64,000 nt of DNA from SZUA-22 sp963751695 (GTDB lineage Bacteria > Bacteroidota > Ignavibacteria > Ignavibacteriales > Melioribacteraceae): contig CAVVVP010000003.1 of the NCBI GenBank assembly GCA_963751695.1, forward strand, positions 496,001-560,000, given 5' to 3'. Both the position numbers and the translations under genes were made by a program. Each line of letters starts with the position of its first letter. The stretch's first letter is position 1. Shown one piece after another: positions 19,407 through 27,863 of this stretch. Below the pieces are notes generated by a model, which had not been told where the DNA came from, did no database searches, and saw only the letters and a program-made list of their open reading frames with translations.

Positions 19407-19985
19407 ATGAAAAAAATAAATGTATTGTCCCTAATCATTCTATTAGGCATGTTTTTTGTCACAAGTGCCGTAGTTAGTCAAGATATAGAGCCCGCAAAGA
19501 GTCCAAAAGCAAAGGTCTCTCAAACTCTTGGCATAGATACGGAAGTTACATTTGACTTCAGTAGACCAGGCGTTAAAGGAAGAACAATATGGGGCGAGCT
19601 TGTACCTTGGGGATTTGCAGAAGGTAATAAGTATTCAGACAACAAGCCATATCCATGGCGAGGAGGTGCAAACCAAAGCACAACTATTGAGTCTTCTTCT
19701 GACCTACTTATTGAAGGAAACAAAGTGCCTGCAGGAAAATACAGTTTACATTTTAAACCTGGGCAAGAGGAATGGGTAATTATGGTAAATAGCGTAAACG
19801 ACACATGGGGTAGCTATAAATATGACCCGTCTAAAGACGTTGCAAGCTTTACTGTAAAAGCAGTTGAAGCTCCGCATCAAGAATGGCTTATTTATGGATT
19901 TGATGATTACGATGGATACTCAGCAACTGCCTTTCTTCATTGGGAAAAACTTAAAGTTCCTTTCAAAATCGAAGTAGTAAAATAA
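19407..19985 (+). CDS. Secreted DUF2911 domain protein
   Basis: 192 residues with a signal peptide (about 1-25, ending VVSQ) and GGAGG-type ribosome binding site just upstream. It shows the DUF2911 hallmarks: SPKAKVSQTLG, then FSRPGVKGRTIWGELVPWG, RGGANQSTTIE, VPAGKYSLHFKPG, and WGSYKYDPSKDV. DUF2911 proteins are exported beta-sandwich proteins of Bacteroidota with no established biochemical role. Monocistronic, ending in a strong hairpin shared with the convergent symporter gene. Confidence 0.88.
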   Translation: MKKINVLSLIILLGMFFVTSAVVSQDIEPAKSPKAKVSQTLGIDTEVTFDFSRPGVKGRTIWGELVPWGFAEGNKYSDNKPYPWRGGANQSTTIESSSDLLIEGNKVPAGKYSLHFKPGQEEWVIMVNSVNDTWGSYKYDPSKDVASFTVKAVEAPHQEWLIYGFDDYDGYSATAFLHWEKLKVPFKIEVVK

Positions 19986-19992
19986 TAATTAG

Positions 19993-20019
19993 ATCAGCGC
20001 GGAATTTTTCTGCGCTGAT
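19993..20019. terminator. Bidirectional hairpin terminator between convergent genes
   Basis: ATCAGCGCGGA pairs with TCTGCGCTGAT (11 bp with one G-T pair) across a 5-base loop. T-rich sequence follows on the + side. It sits exactly between the DUF2911 stop (19985) and the symporter stop (20019-20021). Confidence 0.8.
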
Positions 20020-21710
20020 TATTTTTCTTGATTATTAAAAATCTGTTGAAACAACACTCCGATAAGAATAACTAAAACACATCCAATAAAGTTAAACCAT
20101 AAGTAAGGAATTTCGGCAAAAAAGAATAGAGCAAGAACTATCAGTTCCGCTATTATAGCAGCGGCAAACACAGCATGTCCTTTTACGCTTTTAATGTAAA
20201 ATGCTACAAGAAATATTCCCAAGATTGTTCCATAGAAAATTGAGCCCAGAATATTTACAGCTTCGATCAAAGAACCCAAACTATTTGCGAAAAGTGCAAA
20301 GAATATAGCCATTAGACCCCAAAGCACAGTTGCTAATTTGGATACAATGAGATAATGTTTTTCACTGCCGTCAGAGTTAATCATTCTTTTGTAAATATCA
20401 ATAACAGAAGTAGAAGCTAGAGCATTGAGTTCTGCAGAAGTTGAAGACATAGACGCTGATAGAATTGCTGCAAGAACAAGACCCACAAGTCCGATTGGCA
20501 AGAATCCCAAAACAAAACTGAGAAAGATATAGTTTGTGTCGTTCCCATCGCTTTTGGGGTTGTTCTTTTTTATTAGGCCAATTGCTTCTTGTCGAACTTC
20601 ATCCGCCTTTTGGTTTGTCTCTGAAAGAGTGGATTTTTCAATTTCTACAACGGAGTTATCATTATTATCAATCGCGGAAATCATTCTGTTTATTGTTGCC
20701 TGTTTTTCTGTATGAATGGAGCTATACTCATTTTCTAGCTGTTGATATTCGGAAGAATAAGTGCTGTTAAGTACAGCCCTTTCTTCTACAGGATTGAAGT
20801 AAAGTGGCGGAGTGACAAATTGATAAAATACAAAAACCATTGCGCCAATTAATAATATAAAGAACTGCATTGGTACTTTTATCATTCCATTTAAGAGGAG
20901 CCCCATTCTGCTTTGTGTAACAGAACTACCCGAAAGATACCGCTGAACCTGTGATTGGTCAGTACCAAAATAGGATAGAGCTAAAAACGTTCCCCCAATA
21001 AGCCCGGACCAAAAAGTGTAACGATCATTTAGGTTGAATGAAAAGTCAATTGTGTTAAGTTTTCCCATTTTCCCAGCTACATTAAGCGCATCAAAAACGC
21101 CAACATTTTCTGGCAACAATTTGAATATCATAAAAAACGCAGAGATCATTCCGAAGAAAATTATTGTCATTTGCAGAATGTGTGTTTTGTTGACGGCTTT
21201 TGTACCCCCAGAGGCTGTGTATATTATTACTAAAACTCCGATTACTAGGATTGTCCAGTTTATTGACCAGCCAAGTATCGCAGATATTATCAAAGCTGGA
21301 GCGAAAATAGTGAACCCTGCTGCAAGTCCGCGCTGAATTAAAAAAAGAACACTTCCAAGCACTCTGTTTTTAAGATCGAATCTAGTTTCTAAGTATTCAT
21401 AAGCAGTAAAAACGTTCAACTTGTGATAAAGAGGAACAGCAGTAATTGATAGAACTATCATTGCAATAGGAAGACCAATGTAAAACTGAACGAATCGCAT
21501 TCCGTCAACATATGCTTGTCCTGGTGTAGAGAGAAATGTAATTGCGCTTGCTTGAGTGGCCATAATGGAAAGTGCCACAGTGTACCATGGTGTCGCTTTA
21601 TTGGCTAACAGGAACTCTTTTACGTTCTTACTTCCTCTACTCTTCCATGTTCCATACCCCACAATAAAGAGGAGAAACCCACACATTACTATCCAATCTA
21701 TTGTGCTCAT
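20019..21710 (-). CDS. Sodium:solute symporter family transporter
   Basis: 563 residues with about a dozen membrane helices of the SSS (LeuT-fold) family. The family region GTDQSQVQRYLSG is at 249-261, and the first helix and the AxxWYTVALSIMATQASAITFLS region (about 40-61) are typical. A hydrophilic, probably coiled insertion occupies about 301-393 between two helices. The ATG overlaps the stop codon of the 45-residue gene upstream (ATGA), so translation is probably coupled. Cotranscription with a PIG-L deacetylase suggests import of an amino sugar, sialic-acid-like compound or other deacetylated product; the substrate cannot be read from sequence. Confidence 0.9.
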   Translation of the reverse strand: MSTIDWIVMCGFLLFIVGYGTWKSRGSKNVKEFLLANKATPWYTVALSIMATQASAITFLSTPGQAYVDGMRFVQFYIGLPIAMIVLSITAVPLYHKLNVFTAYEYLETRFDLKNRVLGSVLFLIQRGLAAGFTIFAPALIISAILGWSINWTILVIGVLVIIYTASGGTKAVNKTHILQMTIIFFGMISAFFMIFKLLPENVGVFDALNVAGKMGKLNTIDFSFNLNDRYTFWSGLIGGTFLALSYFGTDQSQVQRYLSGSSVTQSRMGLLLNGMIKVPMQFFILLIGAMVFVFYQFVTPPLYFNPVEERAVLNSTYSSEYQQLENEYSSIHTEKQATINRMISAIDNNDNSVVEIEKSTLSETNQKADEVRQEAIGLIKKNNPKSDGNDTNYIFLSFVLGFLPIGLVGLVLAAILSASMSSTSAELNALASTSVIDIYKRMINSDGSEKHYLIVSKLATVLWGLMAIFFALFANSLGSLIEAVNILGSIFYGTILGIFLVAFYIKSVKGHAVFAAAIIAELIVLALFFFAEIPYLWFNFIGCVLVILIGVLFQQIFNNQEK

Positions 21711-21844
21711 TCAAAAACCTTTCGGAACAAATAAAAAAGCAACAACCACCCTACAAGATTTATCATAACAGTCCAATATAGATTAGACCATTTTTTTAGA
21801 ATAGGAGGAGATTCGTTTTCTAGATTTTTATTATTATTCTCCAT
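21707..21844 (-). CDS. 45-residue single-helix membrane peptide between PIG-L and the symporter
   Basis: The frame begins ATG (21844-21842) with a GGGGGA ribosome binding site inside the end of the PIG-L gene and ends in TGA overlapping the symporter's ATG. The peptide starts MENNNKNLENESPPILKKW and then has one hydrophobic helix (about residues 22-40, WTVMINLVGWLLLFYLF). The tight overlaps on both sides support it as real. It may be a small accessory subunit of the symporter; that is inference from position. Confidence 0.75.
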   Translation of the reverse strand: MENNNKNLENESPPILKKWSNLYWTVMINLVGWLLLFYLFRKVFE

Positions 21845-24317
21845 TTTTCCCCCTTGTTGAAACTAGGTTTACAAATAGTCTATATGATCCAGGAACTCCA
21901 GCAGGTAGTTGCCTGAACCAAGAAAGAGCGGTAAATATAAAAACGCCTTTTCCATATTCTGAGTACAACAAACTTCCTTGTTTTGGAGATTCTCCATCAT
22001 CATTTCCCTCCAGTAGTGGCGTAAAGTTATTGTCCCAGCTGGAAGCAAAATATAGCCCTCTTTCTTGAACCCAGTTGTCAAAATCACTTTCATCAATTTT
22101 GTTTGGATAATTAAAAATTTGATGATCTGGATAGAGAATCTTCAGAGGAGCACTCTCTTGAGATATTCGGTCACGCCCAGTAGTAGAAAATTGATAAGGC
22201 CCTATCTGATCAACTTGAGTTCCAAATCTTGTATTATGCTGAACAATCCAAGTTCCACCGTTTTTAACAAACTCATTCAATCTCTTTTGCTGTCTTATAA
22301 GATTTTCTCTTGTGTTAAATGCCCTTATTCCGCAAATGATAACATCAAATAATGAAAGATCAGTATTCTCAAGACCAACATCATTCATCAACTCTACAGT
22401 ATATCCTAACTGCGTTAAAGCATCTGGAATTTCATCACCTGACCCCATAATATAACCTATTCTACGTGGTTCGATCTTAATGTCTAGTTTAACCAGCCTC
22501 GTTTCTGTCTTCTTAAGAACAATTTGTGGAGAAATATGTGGGTAATCAATTTCAATAATCTCATTCTCAAAACGTTTTCCATCAATGTTTGCGGCTAAGA
22601 GCAGAGTTCCATTTTCTGCAGAAGAAGTAGGAGATAAGTTAAAATCAAAAGATTTTTTATCTCCAGAGTCTTTAAGATTAAATTCAATGGTTTTGGGGTA
22701 AGATTGCCAGCCATCAGGTAAATCTAAATACAACATTCCTTCCTGGTTAGCATCCCTCGTCTCAACATGAACTCGAACAACCTGTGAGGAATCATTTGCA
22801 AAAAGATAAGTATCTTTATCAATTGAAAGACTTATTCTTGGTCTGATAAAAAATGGTTTTGTTTGTTCTCCATTTACGGCATCATTCCAGCGATATTTGG
22901 CTGGTATTTCAAACAAGAGCAACTGTTCCCCAAAAACCAATTCGTAATGAACCACAAGATCAGATCTGTTTTCTGCTTTGCCAATGAACTCTAGAGACGG
23001 CATTGTGAACATATTTGGACCATGCTCGTTCATGAGCCAAAAGGGTTGAGAGTAACGAACGCTCTCATGCGCGATAATGTTCTGCCTGTGGACAAATGGC
23101 TCGTTTTGCACCAAAAACGTATCTATAAGAACTTTTTTTAAATATGGCGGATATTCAATACTTTGAATTTTTATTGGAATATTTGAGCGGGCAATTATTT
23201 CTGATTCTATCTCAACTTCTCCACCTGGGGCAATACTTGTAACATTAGAGGTTGATTCCAACCATAATGCAGAGCAAAGTTTAAGTAGATTCTTAACTTC
23301 ATTTTTCTTTCTCTCGCGCCAAAAGTCATTTCCTATATTATCTAGCTCTCTATAAATATTTAAGAGCAGCTTAACAGAATTTTCTGGATGGATGGGATCG
23401 AAATCAATAATAACCTTGCTGACTAATCGTTCAACTTTTTGACTTCCTTCCACTCTCCGCCAAGAAAGATCAATGTCATCAAATAGAGTCATTTTTGTAG
23501 GCTCTCCTGCAATCAGATCAAAATATGCTTTCTTAGAACCTCGATTTGGAGTTGCCCCAAATCCTTGACTTTTGTGCATTGATCGACTTTTCGCAGAGAT
23601 TTCATTATATGACTTACCTAATAGAGCAGTATATTCACCAACATCAATTGACAAAGCCTTATCAGAAGGACTCCAAGTGTTCCAATAAATTCGTTTGGGT
23701 TGCCAAATATCAAGTTCATCTAATTGCTCAGGAAATTTTGTTGGATCAGCAGACGCATAAAAAGCTTCCATCGCCAATATTGCTGATGATAAATGATGTC
23801 CATGTCCACCATTTGTGCTGCTGAAACGTGTAATTATTATGTCAGGCTTAAACTGCCGAACAATCTTGACAATATCACCAAGAATAACATTTCTATCCCA
23901 CTTACTGAGAGTTTCTTCAGAGGTTTTTGAGTATCCGAAATCAATTGCCCTTGTAAAAAATTGATCGGCACCGTCTATTCTTCTTGCAGAAAGTAGCTCT
24001 TGTGTCCTCAAGACACCCAGTAAATCTCCCTTTTCAGATCCAATTAAATTCTGACCACCATCACCTCGGGTCAAAGAAAGATATGCCGTATTAACTAATT
24101 GTGACTTAGACATATAAGTAAGAACGGCAGTATTTTCATCGTCAGGATGTGCAGCTAGATAAAGAACGCTTCCCAGAACCCTCAATTTTTGTAATCTTAA
24201 TAAAATCTCAGAACTGTTTGATACATCTTGAGCATTTAAGTGAATTCCAATAAAGAAAATCTTAATAATGAGCAAATTAGCAACAAACCATTTGGGATTA
24301 TCTAATATTCTAAGCAA
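21834..24317 (-). CDS. PIG-L family deacetylase, large secreted form
   Basis: 827 residues with an N-terminal signal-like helix (about 12-30, ending LNAQ). The N-terminal third is a PIG-L/LmbE zinc deacetylase domain: AHPDDE at 56-61, the SLTRGDGGQN loop at 81-90, and the His-rich GGHGHHLSS at 170-178 supplying the second half of the metal site. A long beta-rich middle region and a C-terminal ThuA/GATase-like domain (IGYIMGSGDEIPDALTQLGY; GGTWIVQHN) follow. The start is TTG at 24317, with AGGA 6 bases upstream; a later TTG would also leave a signal peptide. It overlaps the small membrane gene by 11 bases. Likely removes N-acetyl groups from a glycan or sugar outside the cytoplasm before uptake. 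Confidence 0.88.
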   Translation of the reverse strand: MLRILDNPKWFVANLLIIKIFFIGIHLNAQDVSNSSEILLRLQKLRVLGSVLYLAAHPDDENTAVLTYMSKSQLVNTAYLSLTRGDGGQNLIGSEKGDLLGVLRTQELLSARRIDGADQFFTRAIDFGYSKTSEETLSKWDRNVILGDIVKIVRQFKPDIIITRFSSTNGGHGHHLSSAILAMEAFYASADPTKFPEQLDELDIWQPKRIYWNTWSPSDKALSIDVGEYTALLGKSYNEISAKSRSMHKSQGFGATPNRGSKKAYFDLIAGEPTKMTLFDDIDLSWRRVEGSQKVERLVSKVIIDFDPIHPENSVKLLLNIYRELDNIGNDFWRERKKNEVKNLLKLCSALWLESTSNVTSIAPGGEVEIESEIIARSNIPIKIQSIEYPPYLKKVLIDTFLVQNEPFVHRQNIIAHESVRYSQPFWLMNEHGPNMFTMPSLEFIGKAENRSDLVVHYELVFGEQLLLFEIPAKYRWNDAVNGEQTKPFFIRPRISLSIDKDTYLFANDSSQVVRVHVETRDANQEGMLYLDLPDGWQSYPKTIEFNLKDSGDKKSFDFNLSPTSSAENGTLLLAANIDGKRFENEIIEIDYPHISPQIVLKKTETRLVKLDIKIEPRRIGYIMGSGDEIPDALTQLGYTVELMNDVGLENTDLSLFDVIICGIRAFNTRENLIRQQKRLNEFVKNGGTWIVQHNTRFGTQVDQIGPYQFSTTGRDRISQESAPLKILYPDHQIFNYPNKIDESDFDNWVQERGLYFASSWDNNFTPLLEGNDDGESPKQGSLLYSEYGKGVFIFTALSWFRQLPAGVPGSYRLFVNLVSTRGKNGE

Positions 24318-24531
24318 TATATATCCTAATCTTTCTTTTTATATGAGGTTGCTTGAATCAACTTGTCGATATAAATCATACCAAGACTCCAATATTGAAA
24401 TTTAAGTAATTATTTCATTTATATTAAGTGAATTATTAGTGATATAAGGTAATAAACTTATTAGAAAATCGTCAAACAGTTTACAGATATTGAGTGTTGA
24501 ATTAAGTATTATGAAATCAGCTATTTGATAG

Positions 24532-24741
24532 GAAAAGATTTACATAACGGAAGCAATTTCTGTTAAGTTAATAATATATAACTTGCTTGGAAGTGAGGTT
24601 GATGTATTAGTCGACCAGAAACAATCTATGGGGTTGTATGACGTCATTTGGAATGCTGAAACTATGCCAAGCGGAATTTATTTTTACTCAATTCATGCTA
24701 GCAGTTATTATGAATCAAAGAAGATGGTCTTGATCAAATAG
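24532..24741 (+). pseudogene. Orphan type IX secretion C-terminal sorting-domain fragment
   Basis: This lies in a 441-base gene-free stretch (24318-24758). A 69-codon frame after a TAG at 24529 reads VKLIIYNLLGSEVDVLV, then MGLYDVIWNAETMPSGIYFY and finally SKKMVLIK before TAG. That is the consensus of a T9SS type A sorting domain (Por_Secre_tail), including the NAxxMPSGIYFY block and the terminal KKMVLIK. There is no start codon or passenger domain in front; the upstream 214 bases (24318-24531) have no other recognisable content. It is therefore the tail of a deleted T9SS cargo gene. Confidence 0.8.
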
Positions 24742-24758
24742 GTATTATAATCGTTTGA

Positions 24759-25979
24759 TTATTCTTGCATGCTCATCTTTAGTTTGTCTAAATCACTGAT
24801 TTGTATTTTTAAGACTTCAACCGACTGCTTGTTGCCAGAAAAAGCGATGAACAGATGATCATCTTGCTCTATTACATGAGGGTAATCAATTCGTCTTCCA
24901 CCAAACAAATAACCCATTTTTTCAAACACAATTCCATCACTACTTATTGACAGCACAAGGGGATCACGCTTTTGAGGATTTGGATTTGAGACTAAAATGT
25001 ATTTACCATCACTTAGTTGTAAACCATTAAATTTTGATCTAGCATCTGGAAAATTGGTGCGAACCAATCTGCTCCAAGTTCTTCCCAGATCATTAGAAAA
25101 GGATCGATATAAATACCCGCTACCAGAATTATCTCTGAATAAAGCCAAAATATTATTGTCTGGAAGTACCCACCAATATGGTTCCTCGGCTTTGACATTT
25201 TTATCGGTATAATTTATAATGGGATGTGAATTCCATATATTAAAATCCTTTACTCCCCCAGTTAAAACGTGAACATTTCTATCGTGTGTTCTGCGCGTCA
25301 TCATCCATTCACCAGAGGGTATTTTTTTTGGAGGAAAATTATTAATTGTATTGTCAAAAACAATTCCGATTTCTTCCCAGCAGGCACCACTCTCCGAATC
25401 CAACTTATATGCAAGCAGTTTAAGACTGGGTCCAAAAAACTTATCCGCCTCGTCTAAAGCAACCAACGCAAACAGCTCGGTATCTCTTATCCAAAAGCCT
25501 CTAGAAATATATCGGTATCCTAATGGTGATCGGGTGTTGAAATGTGGGGAAGAAGGATCAGAGTTTGGTGGATAAGATGTGATGTAATCTGGTGGTGACC
25601 AACTTAACCCATCAAGACTGGTTGAGAATGCCACCCTTTGCCCCACTCGATCCTCAACACCCGGGCCATCACTCCACATTAGCCAATATTTGTTTTTATA
25701 ATAAGCAAGATAATTATGTTGATTAACGCCGTTAGTAATCGAAGCATCATGAACAATTGCGTGCTCTGATGGTATTAGGGGCAGTTGAGCAAAATTAATT
25801 TTATGCACATCATTCGGAACCCACTCCCCAACTAGCATAAGGTTAGACTCGAGATTATTCACAGGATGAGGGTAATTTTTGAGGGTTGAACTTTCGGAAC
25901 AGCTGATGTAGAATAAAGAAACAAACAGCATTATTAGCGATATCTTACTTTGTCGGAGTGAAATTTTATCGTTAAACAT
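24759..25979 (-). CDS. Sialidase-superfamily beta-propeller lipoprotein
   Basis: 406 residues beginning with a lipoprotein signal (lipobox FYISC, Cys27). The rest resembles a six-bladed sialidase/BNR or glycosidase-type propeller: Asp-box-like turns SNDLGRTW and SLDGLSW, plus strands such as NKYWLMWSDGP and YKNKYW. Without a tool I cannot align the arginine triad, so hydrolase activity is unproven. It is followed (convergently) by a T9SS tail fragment and lies near the PIG-L/symporter operon, which would fit handling of acylated sugars; this link is inference. Confidence 0.6.
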   Translation of the reverse strand: MFNDKISLRQSKISLIMLFVSLFYISCSESSTLKNYPHPVNNLESNLMLVGEWVPNDVHKINFAQLPLIPSEHAIVHDASITNGVNQHNYLAYYKNKYWLMWSDGPGVEDRVGQRVAFSTSLDGLSWSPPDYITSYPPNSDPSSPHFNTRSPLGYRYISRGFWIRDTELFALVALDEADKFFGPSLKLLAYKLDSESGACWEEIGIVFDNTINNFPPKKIPSGEWMMTRRTHDRNVHVLTGGVKDFNIWNSHPIINYTDKNVKAEEPYWWVLPDNNILALFRDNSGSGYLYRSFSNDLGRTWSRLVRTNFPDARSKFNGLQLSDGKYILVSNPNPQKRDPLVLSISSDGIVFEKMGYLFGGRRIDYPHVIEQDDHLFIAFSGNKQSVEVLKIQISDLDKLKMSMQE

Positions 25980-26044
25980 TTTTCAGATAAATTGTTTTGG
26001 GATCACAAATAAATTTACACAAAATTTTTAGATCAAGAGGCAAA

Positions 26045-26248
26045 TTATCTTGAACCAGAAGGGCCACTTAAGATTCTGGTTGGCAAAGTAATAATTGATT
26101 TTAAAAGCTCAAAAACTGCGTCGACAGTAATGCCAATTAGTTTAAATGGTAACATTAAAACCCAAACAATAGGGTAGGCTAATATTGCAAGAATTGCTAA
26201 CGGCCAACAAAGAAAAAGCACGATTAACCATAATAGGAATTTTGTCAT
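26045..26248 (-). CDS. Small two-helix membrane protein (67 aa)
   Basis: The ATG at 26248 has GGGAG 6 bases upstream and is preferred to an in-frame TTG 15 bases earlier. The product begins MTKFLLWLIVLFLCWPL, has two hydrophobic segments (about 4-34, with a Pro break) and an amphipathic C-terminal part (FELLKSIITLPTRILSGPSGSR). No family recognised. It is monocistronic. Confidence 0.6.
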   Translation of the reverse strand: MTKFLLWLIVLFLCWPLAILAILAYPIVWVLMLPFKLIGITVDAVFELLKSIITLPTRILSGPSGSR

Positions 26249-26434
26249 TTTTTCTCCCAACAATAGTTATATTCTTTTTGACGATTAATCAATGAAAATG
26301 TTCAAAGGCATGATAGTTATTAAATATTCAGACAAAGAAGATTGGAACAGTTATAGTTGTAAATTCACCTAATTTTATTTATACTTTTAATAAGCTTATG
26401 TAAATAGCTAAAATAAATTATTTGAGAGAATATT

Positions 26435-27064
26435 ATGCGAACAGTAAAACTATTCACAATGCTTTTGCTAATTTTAAGTAGCGTTCTAATTGAGCCATAT
26501 TCGGCTCAAGAAATTCCAGAAAATAAGAAAAGCGAGATTCAGCAACTAGGCATTAATGAAACTTATAACGATGTTAGAAACGGAATAAGATTAATATTAT
26601 CATACAACCATGGGTCATCTTCATTTGTCGGCACTGCAGAAAATATTACTGAACAAATACTTCAATCGGTAAGCGTAAGGATTATTCTCTCAAGTGGATC
26701 CAGTCTTGGCCCAATATTCTTAACTGAGGTTATGAGTGGGGATACGAGAACAATAAATTTATCAGATGAGCACCAAATGTTTAATTGGTGGATCGCACAT
26801 ATAAGCATTGGAGGAAAAACAAATGAAAGCTCTTCTGATGCAAATGCGACTAGCGGAGAACGCTCAGCAGAGGACATCCACGTCGAAGAGAGGAACTATG
26901 AAAACATACATTCGGGAGAAAATTCAACTGAGAATATAAATAGCGGCGAACGATCAACAGAAGACGTTCACAGTGGTGAAAAAAGCCAAAGCGATATACA
27001 TAAGGAAAAAAAATCGAATAAAAACATTCATGAAGGCGAACACTCTGAAGAAGATTTAAAATAA
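26435..27064 (+). CDS. Secreted protein with C-terminal decapeptide repeats
   Basis: 209 residues with a signal peptide (about 1-25, ending YSAQ). Residues about 45-127 form a beta-rich domain (NGIRLILSYNHGSSSFVGTA, RIILSSGSSLGPIFLTEV, FNWWIAHISIGG); a similar domain followed by a Glu/His/Gly-rich tail occurs in unnamed bacterial proteins, from memory only. From residue 140 to the end there are seven exact 10-residue units with consensus SGExSxEDIH. The tail is strongly acidic with a His at the end of most units, so it could bind metal or a cationic surface. Convergent with the adjacent two-component pair. Function unknown. Confidence 0.75.
   Translation: MRTVKLFTMLLLILSSVLIEPYSAQEIPENKKSEIQQLGINETYNDVRNGIRLILSYNHGSSSFVGTAENITEQILQSVSVRIILSSGSSLGPIFLTEVMSGDTRTINLSDEHQMFNWWIAHISIGGKTNESSSDANATSGERSAEDIHVEERNYENIHSGENSTENINSGERSTEDVHSGEKSQSDIHKEKKSNKNIHEGEHSEEDLK
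26852..27061 (+). repeat. Seven tandem 30-base units encoding a decapeptide repeat
   Basis: Units cover residues 140-149, 150-159, 160-169, 170-179, 180-189, 190-199 and 200-209. The period is strictly 10 residues; position 10 is His in five of seven and position 3 is Glu in six of seven (Lys in the sixth unit). The DNA copies are much more diverged than the protein pattern, so the array is old and selected at protein level. Confidence 0.85.
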
Positions 27065-27147
27065 TAAGAGGTTAGCTTGGTTGGAAAAAAAAGAAAATCC
27101 GCTTGTTTTTATTCCGAGATATAAAACACAGATTATATAGCACGTTC

Positions 27148-27852
27148 TCATTCTGAATCGACAAACATATATCCAGCACCCCTTATGCTCTTTATGTAAG
27201 TTGGGTTGGAAGAAGCATCATCAAAGTACTTTCTTAATCTAACTATAAAATTATCAATAGTTCTTGTTTCAATTTCGGGATTTATTTGCCAGACATTTTC
27301 GAGCAACTCATCTCTGGTAACAACTTGATTTTTATGTTCGATTAAATAGCGCAACAACATTGCTTCTCTTTGAGAAAGAGAGATTTCGGTGTCGTTTCGG
27401 GTTATGGTTAGCTTTTCAAAATTTATTTTATTTCCTTTATAAATGATTATCGGATTCAATCTGTTAATAGAAGTGTACCACTCTTTCCTTTTCAGCATTC
27501 CTTTAATCCTAAGAAGAAGTTCTTCAAGATTAAATGGTTTTGTTATGTAATCATCAGCCCCAAGCTCTAATCCTAAAATTTTATCATTAATGCTTGACCT
27601 TGCAGTCAGCATTAGTATTGGTATTTGCGGATTTTTTTGCCTTACTATTTTAGCTATCTCAAATCCATCTATATAAGGAAGCATAATATCCAGAATAATT
27701 AAATCGAATTTTGATTCTTTAAATTTTAAAAGCCCTTCTTTGCCATCTTTGGCCCACTGCACTAAATAACCATCTTCTAAGAGATTATACTCCAATCCCT
27801 TGGCAAGTGATTCCTCATCTTCAATAAGCAATATTCTTGACTTGTTTTCCAT
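27148..27852 (-). CDS. OmpR/PhoB-family response regulator
   Basis: 234 residues. Receiver domain 1-120 with acidic pair Glu11/Asp12, phospho-acceptor Asp55 (LIILDIMLP), Thr83 and Lys105. The C-terminal winged helix (about 135-232) has the OmpR pattern: ISLSQREAMLLRYLIEH, then TRTIDNFIVRLRKYF and YIKSIRGAGYMF. It follows its histidine kinase by 11 bases and acts as its DNA-binding output. The target genes are not visible; the flanking divergent/convergent genes are candidates. Confidence 0.95.
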   Translation of the reverse strand: MENKSRILLIEDEESLAKGLEYNLLEDGYLVQWAKDGKEGLLKFKESKFDLIILDIMLPYIDGFEIAKIVRQKNPQIPILMLTARSSINDKILGLELGADDYITKPFNLEELLLRIKGMLKRKEWYTSINRLNPIIIYKGNKINFEKLTITRNDTEISLSQREAMLLRYLIEHKNQVVTRDELLENVWQINPEIETRTIDNFIVRLRKYFDDASSNPTYIKSIRGAGYMFVDSE

Positions 27853-27863
27853 GCTATAGCAAA

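Noticed and set aside
26852..27061. Regular 30-base tandem units, possible CRISPR-like array
   Set aside because: Units are coding, diverged at DNA level, without spacers; the period is in the protein.
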